A DNA stretch of 21,571 nucleotides. Source: Priapulus caudatus. Taxonomy: Eukaryota; Priapulida; Priapulimorpha; Priapulimorphida; Priapulidae. The DNA lies in assembly GCF_000485595.1 (NCBI RefSeq), contig NW_014577204.1:24564-46134 (forward strand), written 5' to 3'. The notes beneath the pieces are model-generated. The model was not told where the DNA came from, made no database searches, and worked only from the letters and a program-made list of their open reading frames with translations. Position 1 is the stretch's first letter; each line of letters starts with the position of its first letter. Positions 20,060-21,571 of the stretch are shown here, in pieces. The translations under genes were made by a program, and so were the position numbers.

Positions 20060-20146
20060 TCATTTGCTTCCAGTAGAGGTCGCCACGTGGGAAGACATCA
20101 CTAGTCCATCTAGCTCACGTTTGTGTCCAGTTTCAATCAACCACTC
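20060..20146 (-). CDS. Probable terminal exon of the same unrecognised gene
   Basis: After a GCATTGCAG acceptor the minus strand reads EWLIETGHKRELDGLVM, then SSHVATSTGSK, then a TGA stop. It starts in phase 0, matching the donor phase at 21386, so the joined C-terminus would continue the helical segment (ending EAKFQ) into EWLIETG. The TGA is followed after about 60 bases by AATAAA, as expected for a last exon. The words LIETG...L are faintly like the first helix of the small protein ENY2, but the length and the remainder do not fit. Weak points are the short length, the thin polypyrimidine tract and a possible earlier donor (CGTGAG) inside the exon. Confidence 0.5.
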   Translation of the reverse strand, partial: EWLIETGHKRELDGLVMSSHVATSTGSK

Positions 20147-20278
20147 CTGCAATGCACCAATATGGAGATGTACTCCGCAGCAACCAAATGTTCACCACAA
20201 ACTTAATTTGGTTGACTTTAGATGCAATACAACATTGTATCCCATTCATCTCCAAGTTCCCCATCTATACATGGCAAT

Positions 20279-21309
20279 CAGGGTTTGAAACTAACCTAAA
20301 ATGTTCACTAGCCATCAGGGCTAGTGACCTGTAGAATCTACTAGCCCTTAAAAATATCTCCCAGCCCTTACTTTTCTGAAGTGTCGTGCTGAGGCTACGC
20401 AGTGAGCAAAATTTTGCCATTTGCGGGGGGGGGGTTGATTTTAGACGCTCCGAGATGCATTCTGCGAAATTCCTTGACTGTGAAAATTTAGATTCAGCAT
20501 ATACAGTACAATATATATATATATAGCAAGTACAGTATAGAGTTATAAGTTGAGTTATTCTGTTTGTGTTAGTTTGAGATTTGTAGAGTTGTATTGCTTA
20601 GTTGACTTGAATATAAGCCACATAGAAGCGTGTTATGCTAGTGTTAGGATGCACATCGTATTATAAAAGGCTTAGAATACCAGTTACAGGAATGTATTAT
20701 GTAGGTTTAAAGAGGTTATTTTCATAACAGTACCTGACAAAACCATGATTACTATTCCACGTTAATTATAGACACAGAGACTGGATTGTATATTAACCAG
20801 GGTGATTCCAACTCCGTATAAGTAAATTTGAGTTTTTAATTTGATATTTAGCAAACATCAAATTGAAATAATCTTCGTTTGAAAAGGGGAGGGATTGTAG
20901 TGTTTAACCCTGAGGTCAGCTGAAACGTAAACTAAGTTAACTAACCGGTCCACGAACGTAAACAGAAAGTAGAACAGAACCGTATTGCGTATACACTGTG
21001 AGGGGATTGGCATGAGTTTGTGAATAGAGATTAGAGCAGCATGGTGGTTGAACCGATTTTATTGTCTGAGGTACCGTGACTGTTAAGTTTAGGTTTTGCA
21101 ATTTTATTATGTTTGCACACGCAAATTTTATATTACTTATTACTAGTTCGGTCGGGTTAGTAGTTGCTGAAAAAGTACTAGTAGTAGTAATATGTTATCT
21201 GGTAGGCATTTCCACTCGCCAACAGGGCTGGTCAGACCAGAAATTCTACTAGCCCTTACTGATTTCTACTAGCCTCGGGCGAGCGGGCGAGCGTTAGTTT
21301 CAAGCCCTG
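20279..21309. mobile_element. 1,031-bp non-autonomous DNA transposon, hAT-like termini
   Basis: The left end begins CAGGGTTTGAAACTAAC and the right end, read inward on the other strand, begins CAGGGCTTGAAACTAAC: 17-bp terminal inverted repeats with one mismatch. The 5-bp sequence GCAAT flanks the element directly on both sides (20274-20278 and 21310-21314) and is taken as the target-site duplication. Near the left end is the palindrome CACTAGCC/GGCTAGTG. CTAGCCCT-type words recur near both ends (for example 20339-20346 and 21249-21256), as subterminal transposase-binding repeats would. No transposase frame is visible inside. Terminal CAGGG is common in hAT elements, which usually make 8-bp duplications but have a subgroup making 5-bp ones; the superfamily is therefore tentative. 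It sits in the intron of the unrecognised gene. Confidence 0.8.
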
Positions 21310-21385
21310 GCAATGTTGGCTATGTACAGAATAGAATATCAGCACCACCTGGTAGAAGGGTTCAATCAACTGCACATGCACGTAC

Positions 21386-21535
21386 CTGAAACTTGGCTTC
21401 CACTAAAGCCTGGAACTGCTTGCGCTGTTGTTTGGTTAGACCCGCCTCCTTGACCGAAGTCTGCCAGTTGGAAATGTGCTGTTCCCGTTGCTGGACAGCT
21501 TCTCTGTATGCTGTGGGCAGAACCTCTGGTATACT
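21386..21535 (-). CDS. Internal exon of an unrecognised gene upstream of GRK2
   Basis: The minus strand shows a pyrimidine-rich CTTTATCTACAG acceptor, 150 open bases and a CAG|GTACGT donor. The frame is open for 50 codons and ends in phase 0. It reads SIPEVLPTAYREAVQQREQH, then ISNWQTSVKEAG, then LTKQQRKQFQALVEAKFQ. The segment is rich in Q, K, R, E and A, has no proline after the first few residues and looks alpha-helical, possibly coiled-coil. Codon usage and splice sites are those of a real exon. I do not recognise the family. It is read in the same direction as GRK2, and its 3' continuation is probably the exon at 20060-20146, which also starts in phase 0. Upstream exons lie beyond the end of the window. 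Confidence 0.72.
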
Positions 21536-21571
21536 CTGTAGATAAAGACAGATATATAGTACTATATATAC

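Noticed and set aside
20060-20146. Terminal exon as part of ENY2
   Set aside because: Only about ten residues around LIETG resemble ENY2; the stop follows 17 codons after the motif and the upstream exon does not match ENY2.

Overview
This is metazoan genomic DNA, probably from a marine invertebrate. Coding sequence is split into short exons with GT-AG introns, most of the window is introns and repeats, and CA/GT microsatellites are abundant. The lineage cannot be fixed. Single-base gaps (N at 409 and 2148), an exon with two compensating one-base length errors in short base runs, and repeat copies that differ mostly by small indels suggest a noisy long-read assembly.

The one gene I can name with confidence is on the minus strand. 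It is the 5' part of a GRK2/GRK3-type G-protein-coupled receptor kinase (beta-adrenergic receptor kinase). Exon 1 (17871-17983) carries the start codon and the receptor-binding N-terminal helix. Exon 2 (13898-13974) and exon 3 (4712-4785) carry the first part of the RGS-homology domain. The three exons give 88 residues that align with human GRK2 residues 1-88 without a gap, with intron phases 2, 1 and 0. Intron 1 is 3.9 kb and intron 2 is 9.1 kb. The rest of the gene, including the kinase and PH domains, lies beyond the start of the window, so 1-4711 is read as intron 3.

Upstream of GRK2 and in the same orientation is the 3' end of a second gene I do not recognise. It has a 50-codon internal exon (21386-21535) and a probable terminal exon (20060-20146) followed by an AATAAA signal. 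The intron between them holds a clean 1,031-bp non-autonomous DNA transposon (20279-21309) with inverted termini and a 5-bp target duplication. The 2.1-kb gap between the two genes holds the likely GRK2 promoter and a copy of a local interspersed repeat.

The unusual content is structural. GRK2 introns 1 and 2 contain three very large inverted repeats: IR3 6241-8597, IR1 14496-16755 and IR2 about 16871-17866. Arms run from about 350 to 940 bp and fold around unique spacers. IR1 and IR2 fill most of intron 1. A 76-bp hairpin element sits in one IR2 arm between two 9-bp direct repeats, and the other arm keeps the empty site. A second repeat family (about 10223, 11021-11909, 11911-12494, 18651-19502) ends in a small hairpin plus CTAA and carries perfect DR1 nuclear-receptor motifs in the copy upstream of GRK2. 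A cluster of small palindromes sharing GATATCAAGAG lies at 1171-1751. Intron 3 is dominated by a 540-bp homopurine minisatellite and CA-rich tracts. No RNA gene, CRISPR array or virus was found.
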